The notes: generated from the letters alone by a model not told the origin. A stretch of DNA of 64,000 bases from Prostheceraeus crozeri (GCA_907163375.1 CAJQUW010001430.1:93833-157832); one strand, 5' to 3'. Numbered from the stretch's first letter, positions 30,221-42,096 are shown. Translations and numbers: made by a program.

Positions 30221-33200
30221 CTAAGACGTCTCCTGAATGTGGTAGTGTGAGTTTAATTTTTTTGGTGGTGGTATGTTTGTATCAGGATGTCCATGTGGAA
30301 GAGATATGTTATGTTCTAACCAGCACCTCTTATCCTCCCATGCTGAAAGCGCCCGTTTCCTAAAAGTATGAGTTTTGATCTCATGCGACTTACATTTTAA
30401 GATTGTCATATTGACAAACGTTATATTTTTATTTCTATAGTCCTTCTTATAGGACCGATGTTTTTAATTTTGTGAACAATGGATTTTGATATGCCTTTAG
30501 CGCGCTTAATACTATCGTCCTTATCCTTTAATTTCATACTGTACATTTTTGGGCGGAGGAGAATCATTTCATCTATTTCCTTCCCTGCTGTCTCATCCTT
30601 AAAGCAGCCAAGTTTTGCCTTATTTTTGATGGAGTATAGTGGGTGATCAGTAGGATAATTTGATGTATCAAAATAGCTTTCTAAAGATTTTCCTACTTCA
30701 TTGAAATTTAAATGTTTTTGAGTGGTAATACCTAAGAAGAAACTATCTGTATCACCACCCAACAAACGAACCTCTTCTACGAGAGGACATGGTTTTAGTA
30801 TTTTATAAAAGAATTGGTACATTTCAAGCTTAGAGTAATCTAGTACAGCTTGGCCAATATAGATGGGCTTGCACAACTCAACTTCAGATTTTATTGTTTT
30901 AACACCTACAAGGTCCTCATCGATAATGTCTCTATCGATGAATAGAGGTGATGAGACCAATTTCTTAAATTTTTTAACATCATTGACTAGTTTATAGTTT
31001 ACACGTTTTCTAACATCCTGCATCGTCTTACCAAAAAGACTATTATTCTTATACTTATAAAAATCTTTTTCAAAATTATTTTGGGCTAGTGCACGTTTCT
31101 GGATGTTACTATCAATATAAGGTTTGAGGAAGGCTTTCTGTCTAAATTTAATAATGCGGTGAACTCTTTCTAAAATCATGCCCATTTCTAAATGAAATTT
31201 TAAGATGCTAAAGTGAACTAGATAGTTTTCCTTATCATATTGGGTGAGTAAAAGTTTGCGGCAAGGCTTATAGTCGGGTTGACCGCATGATTCTAAATCT
31301 TTATGAAATTGTTTCATGAAGTCGGAAAACATATCTTTGGTCACTTCACTTGATTCGGGTGCGAGTGGAAAATCTACGGTTTTATGTTTAATATTATTTG
31401 GATAGATTAGATCTATATCAAAATAATATCCCCAATCACCTTCATCTGGAATTGCTAGTATGTTAGAAGGGTTGGAGAGATGCTGATTTTCACTATCACC
31501 TAACCAGCTAAACTCAGAGTGAGGGAGTGGTTTGGATAGTGAACTACCACATAAATTATTTTGGTCATAATACTTACGATGATTCTGATCATCGCTTACT
31601 AATTTTGATTTTAACCTATGTTTATTTACAAATGTGAGACCACCGCGAATTCCTCGCTCAAATAAATTATACATCTCTGGATCTTGTAAGAGATGAATGG
31701 TCTCACCAGTCATTTTAAAAGCAGACTTAAATGACATGGCTGGCAGACTGACAAAGTGGACGGGATCTTACTTATCTTCTTCTAATGCCACTCGTCGAAA
31801 CTCCTGAAATACATCAGCCAGCAAAAATACATCTAACTTAAGATAGGCAATCATATATTCGCCAAATGTATGGCAGTCAAATTTTATCCATGCATCTTGT
31901 GCATGATCATAATCTTCGGTCTTACATTCTTCGCCGGTCAAATCATTTTTAAATTTATCTATGGTTGGAAGAGAAGTCTCGCCGAGTTTACTAATCGCAT
32001 CAAAATATGCATATGGAAAGACTCCTTTCTGTGTGATGACTTCATCGGTTAGATTTGGATATTGTTTCTTAAGATTTTGTGTTAGTGGAAGAGACTTTAG
32101 ATTTTGTACGAGAGAGGCCAGTGATGCAGTCATAAATTGATAGGAATCTAAAAATTTTATATCAAAATAGACCGTCTTATTTTCTTTAGTTTTATCAACA
32201 GGCACTTTTGCTGTCATGGCCATAAACGTCTCTCTCGTTTGTGCTATTACATCAACCTGCCACTCTTTCATTTGACCTAAACCTCGTTTTATTATCATAT
32301 GGCTGTCGTAGCCCTTGAATTTATGGAAAATGACGGGTAATGTACGCCGTTTCATCCTAAGTGAAAAATTGCATTTTGAACATGGTGCGTTTTTAAATTT
32401 ACCAGTGATGTGATCATGGTCGCGCACTTTCTTAATCTTATCACCATCAAATGTTTTACTACATTTGAGGCCAACGTTGCAACTATCAAATTTTGCTTGA
32501 TCATCTGCTGTCATATGCAATGATCTGCGATAGAGTTCACCATCATAATTTTGTTGAAATTTTACAGCCTGTTCGAGGAATTGCAGGAATTGGTAAATAC
32601 AATCCTCACCTTGCCAGACGTGCATTTTAGTTTTTCTTTTTTGGAAATGGTCATGCCATACTTCATAGCAGGAAATGGCTGCTGCTCGATGGGTGTCATC
32701 ATCGATATAGCATTCGATGTCAGCATAGATGACACGAAGAGGACTTAGTTCATCGCCATTCTCTCTATATGAAAACTCCTTATCTTTGGGCATGCGCTCC
32801 ATTTGTAGTTTACCTCGCTTACACCATTAATAATGAGTTTCAAATTTATTTTTACACCTAAAGTTCCGAATGCATCTGTCACAGTAATAAATCTCTGATG
32901 AGCTTGAATTTCTTAAGTGGTTGTATAAGCGAGAAATTTTGGGAATACCGCAGTAGTGCCATTCCTCACTATCATCCTGTCTTACTAATAAAAGGTTGAC
33001 AACGTGGTCATAACAACTCGAACGCGAGTTGTAGCGGACACCCTTCAATCCCTTTTCCCAAACATGGAGAACTATTTTGATGTTGTTCAATTTTTCAAAT
33101 TTTTCTATATCTTTAATTTTCATATCTTCACTATTGCAGTCATCAAACTTTAATTCATTCTCCCACTGTTCATACTTACTCTTACGGTATCGGCTATTCT

Positions 33201-34217
33201 GTACATCATTATAGTGGAGAATGGAGAGGACGGCATACTTAAAACATTGCGATTCGCAATCTACAGAAATGACTGCTGTTATATTTTTTAAATTTTTCGG
33301 AAGTTTAAAGGAGCCTCGTCCAGAGTAGTTCTCTAATAAAGTGATTTTAATCATGGCGGTCTCAATACCATAAAAAACGAGACCACTATCACGCTCGTTA
33401 AATTTATCTGTGTTTAATTTTAACCCTTGGATATGAAAATTTATCCAAGACTCGCAGTCTACAACTTCGGTTGCAGGAGAGGAGGGTATGTGAAACTCCA
33501 ACCTCTCTACTATTTGACCAGTATGGTGGTCGATTTTTGCATATTTTATTTTGAGATAGATGAGCGCCTTCATTCTAAAATTGACTAAATTGTTGAAGAG
33601 CGCGCCAATCAAAGATGAATTTTGATGAAACCATTCTTCAAAGTCAGTAATGGTTTCTGAGGATTCCATCTGGTAGTTCCTCACTAAATTATTTATCGAC
33701 ACTTCAGAGAGTCGGATAGAGGAGGTGCTGTTAGTATAACTATCGTCACTGTGTGTATGTCAAAGTCTATGTGAAGATAGTTCAAAATGTGACTCAAAAG
33801 ACTGAATGCATAAATCGCAAGAAAAGGAGAAATCGTTAACAGAATCATCCCCACCTTCGGAGATTGATGCTGACTTAGGTCTACAAACGCCTCGCTTGAT
33901 GTGTCGGACGAGATCACGCTTCCTCGTGAAGATGTGTCCACAGTCAGCACATTCCAGATCGTTGCATTCCCGCGACAATGTTGACATGGAGTTGCTGTTG
34001 TTATCCGACTCGCTCGAGATGGGACTGGTATCACCTGAAAGAGAAATCATTCTTTCATCTCTGTTAAAGTCTCAGTGTATTGTTACAACCTACCTTCACT
34101 CAACAGCTCTAAACTTTCCTCGAGAAGGGAGCGCTTTGATGATGAAGTAGATGCCTGAAATTGAGAAAGATACTATTAACCTAACGTTTAAGGGAGATGA
34201 CTGATGAATTCCTTAAC
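30221..34217 (-). pseudogene. POLB: Polinton protein-primed DNA polymerase B, copy B
   Basis: Same architecture as copy A, about 1,250 residues. Exon 2 (34094-34154) codes STSSSKRSLLEESLELL; exon 3 starts at 34034. Two C2H2 fingers follow (ECADCGHIFTRKRDLVRHIK and FSCDLCIQSFESHFELSSHR), then the N-domain (SVDCESQCFKYAVLSILHYN), a YCDRCIRNF finger, Exo I ADIECYID, endonuclease-VII-like VRDHDHITGKFKNAPCSKC, Exo II KGYDSHMII, Exo III YLKLDVFLLADVF, palm YYDQNN, and GGDTDSFF near 30765. The gene is broken (several breaks). It replicates the element using a protein primer in the family model. Confidence 0.9.
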
Positions 34218-34415
34218 TCACTATTTCAACAAAATTAAATCAAAATCTGATACTTTGATAGTCAGAATGTAGTAATTGACTCAAACCAAAATAGGATACG
34301 TCAGCAACGTTAGATTATATATTTATATTTATATTTTTATATATTTGAGTGGAGAGAAAAGCTCACTTAGTGTTAATATATCTCAAATATCGAATGAAAT
34401 CTAGTCTATTTTTCC

Positions 34416-34425
34416 CTCTTATATA
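34416..34425 (-). promoter_or_regulatory. TATA box for polB, copy B
   Basis: TATATAAGAG on the minus strand in the polB/s1 intergenic region, with two CCAAT boxes (attgg at about 34445 and 34460 on plus) upstream. Position and layout match copies A and C, although the surrounding DNA has diverged. That suggests selection on the promoter while elements were active. Confidence 0.6.
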
Positions 34426-34522
34426 CTCCCATACTCAACATTCATTGGATGTTCATTCTGATTGGTTGCTTGTTTATACTTAAGAATTAGGAAACATTTC
34501 AAAGTCATTATTCACAGTCAAC

Positions 34523-34974
34523 ATGACAAGTCCTCCAAAAACACCGAACACTACATTGGAGTTCTCTTCTTCATGCTTATCATCAAAGACGCTCGTTGCA
34601 CCAAACGCTCCAACGAAGGGGAAGGTAGAGAAGGTGTACCGACTCGACAACATTAGAAAGTTGACATTACCAGCGGACGACGAAGAGGAGAGTGTATGTG
34701 AGAAGGAGTGTCCCGACTTAACAGGCGTGAGGTGGAAGTATCTGCAGTACGATACTGGTGATGTGATGGAGATCACCAGCACCAAATTCCTACATCAATT
34801 ATGGGAATGGAACACCTCTAACTCCCACGAACTATGGCGGAGTGGGAATACATCGACAAAGTGAGGCTCGTGGTAGAAGAACGATTGAAGCAAGCGAACT
34901 GTTTTTGTGATCTGTGTGAAGTCAGACTCTGGGACGATATTGACGATGAAGAACTTTTGAAATACATGCCATAA
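34523..34974 (+). pseudogene. Small accessory protein s1, diverged, copy B
   Basis: Starts MTSPPKTPNTTLEFSSSCLS. Shares with s1 of A/C the segment GVRWKYLQYD and the C-terminal CFCDLCEVRLWDDIDDEEL, ending KYMP. The N-terminal third is different. Position is identical: divergent from polB. The CxCDxCE core followed by an acidic end is the family hallmark. It looks broken in the middle. Function unknown. Confidence 0.6.
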
Positions 34975-35245
34975 TAAATGTTTATTTCGTATTATCTTTG
35001 CTTTCATACTGACTTACTTGAATGGGGTTTAAGTGGATGATTTAACCATGTATACTTTTTCATTTGGAAATAGTAGCACACTTAGTTTAACTTGCAAATC
35101 TTATAACAGTTCATATGGGTGATAATGGTAGGTGAAATAGTGTTAAATAAAATTAAGATAGCTTACATGATTCTGGGATAGCATTCGACTGCGATCCATG
35201 TGTAAAGAGCTTGTTAGACTACGGAAGAGAGAAGTGTGTTATGTT

Positions 35246-35340
35246 GCGTGTGGCGCGTGAGTGTCCTCCCATTTCATTCCATTCATCAATTCGTCTCATT
35301 CAGAGAGACAGGTAGAACTCATGGTTCTCATAACGTATGC
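35246..35340 (+). ncRNA. H1 two-hairpin element, copy B
   Basis: Leader CCCATTTCATTCCATTCATC, then hairpin GTCTC-ATTCAGA-GAGAC and hairpin AGAAC-TCATG-GTTCT. Compared with copy A (GCCTC/GAGGC and AGTTCT/AGAACT) the paired bases change together. A degraded s4-like stretch follows. Confidence 0.55.
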
Positions 35341-35371
35341 AATGGAAAGTTTATAAGGCAACCTTTGACAG

Positions 35372-35600
35372 TTGGCTAAATGTCGCCCTGGCGCGAATGC
35401 ATACTACGTTGAGACAGAGGCAATCACTTGCAAACATGACGCAGAGAGGTTTAACAAGATTGACCATTGCCGAATGTCCCTTGCGGTATACATAGCTACG
35501 GGTTTCACCGCCGCCCTTTACAGGAACGCCCGTCGAAAGGAAGTATTACACCAAAATTCATTTGCAACGTTCAAGTTGACTGATAGCAGATTTAACTTAA
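35372..35600 (+). pseudogene. s4-like remnant, copy B
   Basis: Reads MAKCRPGANAYYVETEAITC, then KHDAERFNKIDHCRM. The same phrase order (AKCRPGG, KHDAERFHK) occurs at 52.62-52.88 kb after another H1 element, and a diverged equivalent follows H1 in A and C. It is open into the H2 element beyond 35600, which is probably accidental. Not recognised. Confidence 0.3.
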
Positions 35601-36005
35601 TGATAGTATTCGCCAGTCTGAAGACTGCCCCTGAAGACTGCCCAGGGCAAACCGCGTGGAGCTTCTATAATGTCTTGCCCCATGGTGGCCCTTATCAGAG
35701 CCGGTGGTTCGTTCTCGGGGGTCGTCATCAGCCATCTTACTCCATACCGATTCTGCTGAGAGAGAGAGTCGAAACCGTTCAACCTCAGCAGTGTCGACTT
35801 CCATGCTAGTTGGCATGTGAGTGGAGGGTGGAATGTAGCGCCATTCCATTGGATTGGCAACACTTGCTGTCATCGCATTGCCAATCCGAGCAAGATTGTT
35901 GTGAACTCTGTCTTGCTCCTCTATTCTAGCAAATTCATTAAATAAATTTCGCTGTCTTAACTGCGGTCCGCGAGGAGAGCTGACTGCAGCGTTTGGTGTC
36001 TCCAT
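35592..36005 (-). CDS. Small accessory protein s3, copy B
   Basis: Starts METPNAAVSSPRGPQLRQRN. Homologous to s3 of copy C (57225-57488): LFNEFARIEEQDRVHNNLAR, a WRYIPPS patch, then MEVDTAEVERFRLSLS. The homologous part ends near 35770. The ORF then reads on through H2, so the true stop may have been lost. Flanked on both sides by H2 elements (35601-35717 and 36096-36200). An Ala/Glu/Arg-rich helical N-terminal half; function unknown. Confidence 0.55.
   Translation of the reverse strand: METPNAAVSSPRGPQLRQRNLFNEFARIEEQDRVHNNLARIGNAMTASVANPMEWRYIPPSTHMPTSMEVDTAEVERFRLSLSAESVWSKMADDDPRERTTGSDKGHHGARHYRSSTRFALGSLQGQSSDWRILSLS
35601..35717 (-). ncRNA. H2 three-hairpin element, copy B (distal copy)
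   Basis: Minus strand: GGCTC...GGGCC stem, GGGGCAAGAC...GGTTTGCCC stem, CAGTC-TTCA-GACTG stem. It lies downstream of s3. Versus copy A, the third stem changes from CAGAC/GTCTG to CAGTC/GACTG, a compensatory change. Confidence 0.6.
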
Positions 36006-36095
36006 GATTGAAATGAAATGAAATGAGAGGTAGTGGTTTATATACCCCTCTAATGCGACGCAACGTTCAGGTTGGCTGATAGCAGATTCAACTTA

Positions 36096-36200
36096 ATGAT
36101 AGTATTCGCCAGTCTAAAGACTGCCCAGGGCAAACCGCGTGGAGGTTCTATCATGTCTTGCCCCTTGGTGGCCCTTATGAGAGCCGTTGGTTCGTTCTCG
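36096..36200 (-). ncRNA. H2 three-hairpin element, copy B (proximal copy)
   Basis: Minus strand: GGCTCT-CATA-AGGGCC, GGGGCAAGAC...GGTTTGCCC, CAGTC-TTTA-GACTG. It forms the 3' UTR of the coiled-coil gene, past a small GT/AG intron at about 36207-36272. With the distal copy it brackets s3 as ~100-bp direct repeats. Confidence 0.62.
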
Positions 36201-36282
36201 TCGTATCTGAAGATAGAAGGAAAAATAGATGAAAATTTTTTTCAAGTGATAGAGATGAATATTGACTTACCACAATATCAAT

Positions 36283-37410
36283 TCAAGCGATTCGCTGCAC
36301 CTTCGCTGGTGGTGGATGAGGCAGGTATTTAGCTGGTAACTTTCGCTTACGATGGCGAATTTCCTTTATCTCGCCATTGTGTTTGATGCTGATGTGGAGA
36401 CAGCGAATATCAGGCGTTGCTCCTTCGTAACACTCGCTCGTTTTGTCCAAATCCTCCGACTCCATTATTACATCGTTGATAATTTTGCTACCGACTACGG
36501 GGAGGTGGAGCGTTGTTCTTTTCTCCTTGACAGCGCTATTCTTCGCCTCAAAAAGAGCCATCTTCTCCTGCTCATGTTGGAGTTTGAGCGTCGCCTCCTT
36601 CGCCTTCATGTTCTGAATGCATGTGGCCTGATCCTCTACACGACTCTCACTCGCTAGAGCTCTCTTTTGGAAACCTTCTAACTTCAGTACTTGAGCCTTA
36701 AGACTCCTAATTTCCGCCACCTGCTTTTTGAGTTGAAAATTCTCATCTCTTAATGCTGAGAATTCGTTTTTATAACGGCTCATTTCATCCTGGAGCTTCT
36801 TAATGGCGTACTTTTGGCTAACCCTCGCCACACCATCATCCTTAGCCCACTGCTTGGCTTGGGCTTTGATGCCTCTCCCTTTTTTAGGTGATGAGTGCAT
36901 TTTTGGCACTGGCACTGCCCGACTCTTCACAATCGCCTCATCGGGTTTAGGAGGAATGACCACCTCCTCGGGTTTGTCAGTGACGACCACCTCTTCAGTT
37001 TCCGATTCAGATTAGGAGATTTCCGAATCAGAGCTAGAAGAGCTGAGGTCAGATAACGATGAGTGATCAATCTTGCAGTCTTCTATTGCACGAACTGCCA
37101 TCTGCAACTCTGTCTCCGCATCCAGATCAACTTGAGGTCTTTCAACAGGTGGGATGATGACCTTCCCAACCTCTGAGGTGGTATAATTCGTCACCTTCTT
37201 AATGAGACATGTTGAATGCGTCTTATAGAAAGACTCGTTCAGGTTTCCCCTGACGAATTTCATACACGATATGCATCCGCTTACTACCCCGACCTCCTTA
37301 TGCTCTTCGGGAGTGTCGGTGAATTTATTTAAATGGCGCTTGAACTCGCCACCTCGCTTGACTTCGCCACATAGGCACTTTTTAAAATGAAACTTCGAGT
37401 TTCCTCCCAT
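36283..37410 (-). pseudogene. Zn-finger/coiled-coil accessory protein, copy B
   Basis: MGGNSKFHFKKCLCGEVKRG start; Cys/His region with HKEVGVVSGCISCMKF and a late HSTCLIKK. Then an acidic Ser-rich linker (SSLSDLSSSSSDSEIS), a coiled coil (KLQDEMSRYKNEFSALRDEN...), and the C-terminal domain TTLHLPVVGSKI, KTSECYEGATPDIRCLHISI, ending RKRKLPAKYLPHPPPAKV. About 375 residues. It looks broken once or twice. The same order of blocks in A, C and D shows a constrained protein; the family is not known to me. Confidence 0.65.
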
Positions 37411-37419
37411 TATGTATAT

Positions 37420-38334
37420 CTGTAAAAGGAAGGATGAAATAGAATTACTGACAGGCGACATCGGCAGTCATTTTTATAATCATACAGTTAAATTGTGAGA
37501 TTGGTGAAAAGTGTCGAAAATTTGAATCCGTTACAGGCACTACTCAGAGGGGATCTTATCCCAACTCCAAGGCCTCGGCCCACAAATCCAACCTCCCGCG
37601 GACAGAGCGTGCGTCATATCACTGTGTTGGTATCCGGACCCCGATTTTGACATGAAAACCAGTGGATTGTTTACAAAGGTTGCACATTCTAAGCCGAAGC
37701 TCGCCTCCCACAACTTTAAAAGTGTCTTAGTTGAATTCAGCAGGATCGAAAACCCAGACAACCTCCAAAACTAGTGAATTTAAATTTTTCAACTTTTTAG
37801 CACTACTTATGAAATTTTATAAGAAGTCTATCACTTAGGGCAGGTCAATAGCGACCGAACCTTTTTTGAATCAAGTCAAACGGATTTGTAGAAGCAAAGT
37901 TACAAGCCTTTAAAGTTTTGGAGTCTTTTATGGCCTGGAGACGAAAGCCATCTCCTGACGAACCTCTAAGTCTGACGCCTTAGCTAACTTCAGCAATGAA
38001 ATTTTCTAAGTCGGTTTCTTACAGAAACCCGGAATTTGGAATGTCCGAAGCTATCATCGGAGCTCAGAGAGACGACTTACCGTTGACAATCTCTCGTCTT
38101 AATGACAAGTCTCTGTCGGTTCCCAGCCTACATAGTTTGTGGCGATCAGCTGATGACGTAATATCCATCATCCAAAAACTTAAACCGCTTCTATCGCCGA
38201 TTCTAGGGGTCCGATTGATCTGGAAATACATCATTTCCATGTAGAATTTGACGCTGAATCCGAATCTGGCCTCCGTTTTCCCATCCGATGCTTCGTTTTG
38301 GCTCTACAGCCCACAGCCATCGCAAAAATTCTAA
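37420..38334. repeat. Subterminal noncoding region, copy B
   Basis: No gene. Contains the block from 'gaatccgttacaggcac' (37527) to about 37700 shared with A and C, then 'tctgacgccttagct' and 'gcaatgaaattttctaagtcgg' phrases shared with A (12.9 kb) and D (43.7 kb, inverted). Lies between the accessory genes and the right TIR. Confidence 0.7.
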
Positions 38335-39077
38335 CTCGTTTTTTCGCCAATCTCCCAAATCTTAAATGGCGTCTCACATCTAAACGAAGACAGATATGAA
38401 CAAGCCGTTTCTCTCACTGAATTTGTCTCACTCTTAGCTTTCAAACGAGCTATTGCACGACTTTCTACGATCACTAGAAGCAAAATTGGAAGATCGGTGC
38501 CGCGGGGACGTCAGCGAAACTTTTTTCTCTCCGATTGCTTTCAAATTCACCATACAGATGCAGAATTTGACGCTGACTCCGAATCTGGCCTCCGTTTTCC
38601 CATCCGATGCTTCGTTTTGACTCTACAGCCGAAAACCAACCCACATTCTAACTCTGTCGTTTTTCCGAAGTTGAACATTTTTTCTCGCCGATTGAGCTGG
38701 AAATCACACCATAGATGCAGAATTTCACGCTGAGTCCAAAAATCACATTTGCAAAGTCCTCCGAGCACTGCTTCCACTCGAAACATCCCATTTTCAACAC
38801 AAAATTTATCAGATTTCACGAAAATCCTAACACACTATAGCACCAAGTCAAAACCTGGCGGTCGCCCAAGTCAACCACGACACTCTGTCGTTTTATCGAG
38901 GGGAGGGGGGGGGGCGCCGGTCGGGTGTTCACCCAACGTTTGACGAGAAACACGATGGGAGCGGGCTCGCAGCCTTGCCGGCACACCACGACCCCTTGGA
39001 GAGCGCAACCTCTGGCAACTCTGACGTTCCAGAGGGGGGGGGGGCGCCGGTCGGGTGTTCGCCGTTTTATTACTACT
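38335..39077. repeat. Right TIR of Polinton B
   Basis: Reverse complement of the left TIR, about 0.74 kb because it has only one 148-bp unit. Ends GCCGTTTTATTACTACT followed by the GTCGGC target duplication (39078-39083). Confidence 0.93.
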
Positions 39078-39083
39078 GTCGGC

Positions 39084-41038
39084 CCTTAAACTTGCGGGAT
39101 ATTAAGGGTATTAAAACTTGTGAATAGGTTATCATACCAGTCTAAACGCAGGCCTAGATGCAATGCGATCTATGTGCAACACAGATCCGCCCTTTGTCAC
39201 AGCACATCTTTTAGGCATATGTCTACTACTTTTTGCTTTTAGTTATGGAAATGTGGAAGAAATTTCCGGGTCCGCGGGTCTGTCCAGTCATACTGGACTA
39301 GGTGTGTCCTGTAAAATTGGAAAATTGTAGGCGGAGTCATTGTACCAGCCATGACATATGGAGCTGAGACTTGGACACCTACGAAAGAGCAACAGAAAAG
39401 CTTGAAGTGGCACAACGATTCGGAGAAATGAAATGATTCGAGAACACAGGAGAGTGCAGGATGTCGTCTACAAAGAAAGCGAACTGAAATACCGGTGGGT
39501 AGGACACATTGCGAGGATACACAATAGACGATGGGAAAAGAAAACGACATAGTGGACCCAAGAGGAAGAAGCAGAAGAACAGGAAGGCAAAAGAAGAGAT
39601 GGAGAGAGAGAGAGAGAACGTGATGGGTGGATTGTGGATGTGGGAGGCACAAGACCGAAGACGATTTCCGTTCGGTTTTCTGCTAACCGTCAAGATGTAC
39701 CAATTATTGATAATACACTCAGAACATCACGCAGTATGAAATGATTTTTTTAATGATGAGTCAAAACTAAATGGCCACACACGATAGTTTTTATGAAAAG
39801 AGACATTAATGGCGACATAGGATGTTCATCAATGCACATTATCGTCTCATTTATCCGTGCAGCAAAAGAGCTTCTATCAAAATGAATGCATCAACCATTC
39901 AAAAACTATTCTGGTCATGTGAGTTTAGAAAGTAGCTATGAAAATGAGTCACTGATCAAGAGAGGAGTAAGGAGCATCGGTGAACATGAAATAGACCACA
40001 TCATAAAATAGTTCAATTAAACGGGAAATGTTTTGATGTTAGCATCATCATTAAACATTAGACTTAAATATAGATTTGCATTAATCAGTTATGTTCAATG
40101 AATTTTTAATTTATGAATAGCAAAGTATTCATAATTAAGGATTCTGCTTGATTTGCATCGTCTGCTTTTTTATTACCACTACCGCTGTATTCAGAATCCG
40201 ACGAATTGGAGTGACTATTTCGCCATGTTGAGTATTATCACCATAGAAATCCGACTTTCGGCTTTGTTTGAGTCAGCGAGACTAGAATGGACAACATCTG
40301 TTTGTTGATGGTAATTTCAGCCGCTCGGTTATGCGGCGATTGTTGGATCTTTAGAAGAAGAGAATTGCTGAAACATGCAACAGTTTAAGAGTCTTGCCGC
40401 ATGCCGATCTACCGTAAGTTATTTTGTCAAAATGGTTTTATATACAAAGAGAAATGATAATGGCCGTGAATATTTACAAAGTACACTGATGATCTCCCTA
40501 TCCACTGGAAGCCGCCATCGTTTAGGCACCGTTGTTATAACAACGCATGTCTACAATGCTTTAGTTTCAATGTCCATGTCCGTTCTAGTCCTATATTATT
40601 TGTCAGATTTCTATGATTATTACGATGGTAGCTGAAATTTGATTTTGAAAAATCTATTGCATGCACTTCATAATACTTTGTAAAATGTTTTTTACTCATG
40701 CTGCCTCACACATTTCAATTTAAACAATACACAACAATCCTCTTGCATACGGAAATTGGTACTTATGGATTATCTCCCCCCAAGGTTTTCAAATTTGTCT
40801 CAAATTTGACAAAACAAATCAATCGTCACCAAACTTCGGGTAAACGTACTTAAGCATATTTTCTACCTACATGCATAACTTTATCCAGATCAGACAAGTA
40901 TTTTTTTCATGAGAGACGATGACGTGAAGTGTAGCGAAGTCAACAGCTTGATATGACTTCGTCTGTTCGACGAATTATTGTTACTCATGTGTGCATTGTT
41001 CTCTCTCCCTCTTCGTCTCATCCACTGTTATTTGAAAT
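39084..41038. other. Inter-element region with a degraded LINE fragment
   Basis: Host-like AT-rich DNA to the right of Polinton B. Apart from the LINE fragment at about 39290-39700, no ORF, RNA gene or repeat family is recognised. The 40375-40635 ORF lacks any feature to support it. Confidence 0.5.
39290..39700 (+). pseudogene. Degraded non-LTR retrotransposon (LINE) 3' fragment
   Basis: Translated pieces read IVPAMTYGAETWTPTKEQQK, MIREHRRVQDVVYKESELKY, and RWVGHIARIHNRRWEKK. The phrases 'PAMTYGAETWT' and 'RWVGHIAR...RRW' are hallmarks of the C-terminal reverse-transcriptase region of RTE-like and related LINEs. Frames shift several times and a purine-rich run (gagagagaga) follows. An old, dead fragment. 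Confidence 0.6.
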
Positions 41039-42096
41039 CAGTGGCGGCTCGTGCAGTTCAGCTGAAGTGGGGCGCAGTCCAAACATCATTATTTAAGCTC
41101 ATAAGCTAATACACTAAACTATGCATATATACTATAACTATGCATACTACAATTACTATTAGTTATACATGTAAGCCTAGACTTATATGAAACTGTTTAA
41201 TTATGATATGGTAAAATTGAATTGTTCCACTTGCTAACTGCGATGCCTTAATGATAAAGAATTATTTTTATAATAAGGACTCTCAATCAAGCAAAAATAG
41301 AAAATATGTTTGAATTCGCAACGGGAAATTGAAATAAAAAAATCATTATAAAGTTCTTTCACTCAATTTAATTTCAAATTATTCACAATTTTTAAAGCTA
41401 AATCGGCTTTCAAGGCAAAAATATGTCAAAACTATTGAGCAACTTTTTCATTTGAAATTCGGAAGGTTACAGACAAGGTTTTGTGAAACGTTGCCGTGAT
41501 TCCTGATTATTCGTAACCTTGGTGAGTCAATACTTCTTAATACGAATTTTTCTTTATATGAAATGCTGAAATAAAGTCTTTCTTGAGAAAAATAATCTGA
41601 TTGAATTTCAATCGAATCTGCACGAGAGACACCAATGAATAGTGACCAAATGCGCTTCGACTACAGTCTGCAATGCTTGCACATGTTTGATAAAATTGAC
41701 GTTAGCTTGACTTCCCAACACACACTGCAGCGTTACAACTAATAAGAATGCGCGAAACTGTTCCAGAGGGACATCGTGAGAGCGCCCCATCTCAGCACAA
41801 TTTACGCGTGTGATGAAGCCAGAAATATTTGATGTATGCAAATGTATGATCAGCAAAACCTGCATGAAGCAAGGCGCATTTGCTGTGCGCCCCATCCACG
41901 AGACATAGGGACGGTGACGTCTGAGTCACTTGAAACATGCTTTGATTGATGTTTGGGCATTCTTGGTTATTGGCAAGGTTGAGCCATTGACCGTTCAGTT
42001 AGCGCTCATTTAACTTGATGATGATTTATGCTAATTTTGATGTATTATCTAATGGAGGGCTGCGCCCCAGACGCCCATATGGACGGGCCGCCGCTG
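41039..42096. mobile_element. Non-autonomous hAT-like element (MITE), ~1.06 kb
   Basis: Left end CAGTGGCGGCTCGTGC; the right end, read in reverse, is CAGCGGCGGCCCGTCC. The next ~25 bases are also similar (tggggcgcag on both sides). Flanked by TTTGAAAT (41031-41038) and CTTGAAAT (42097-42104), an 8-bp duplication with one mismatch. The interior is AT-rich and has no transposase; the 95-codon minus-strand ORF (41608-41895) shows no transposase motif. Confidence 0.75.

Larger units (their letters stand above)
17708..39077. mobile_element. Polinton (Maverick) copy B, complete end to end
   Basis: 21,370 bp between TIR ends AGTAGTAATAAAACGGC and its complement, with a perfect 6-bp target duplication GTCGGC at 17702-17707 and 39078-39083. 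Six-base duplications and AG...CT ends are the Polinton rule. It encodes the full core set: packaging ATPase, integrase, major capsid protein, protease and protein-primed polB. It also has TBP/PC4-like genes, two GEWEVG proteins and a polB-to-TIR accessory module. A mariner sits in the integrase. Structurally whole, but several genes are broken (roughly ten breaks apart from the mariner), so it is a fossil. It is longer than the usual 15-20 kb because of the accessory module and long TIRs. Confidence 0.95.

Noticed and set aside
34523-34785. Minus-strand ORF opposite s1 of copy B
   Set aside because: The plus strand carries the s1 core shared with A and C.
39239-39693. Minus-strand ORFs rich in Ser/Leu/Phe
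   Set aside because: Shadow of a purine-rich run and the degraded LINE on the plus strand.
40375-40635. 86-codon ORF
   Set aside because: No conserved feature or neighbouring signals; likely chance.
41608-41895. 95-codon minus ORF within the hAT-like MITE as a transposase
   Set aside because: No DDE, Cys-x2-His or BED-finger pattern; the element is taken as non-autonomous.
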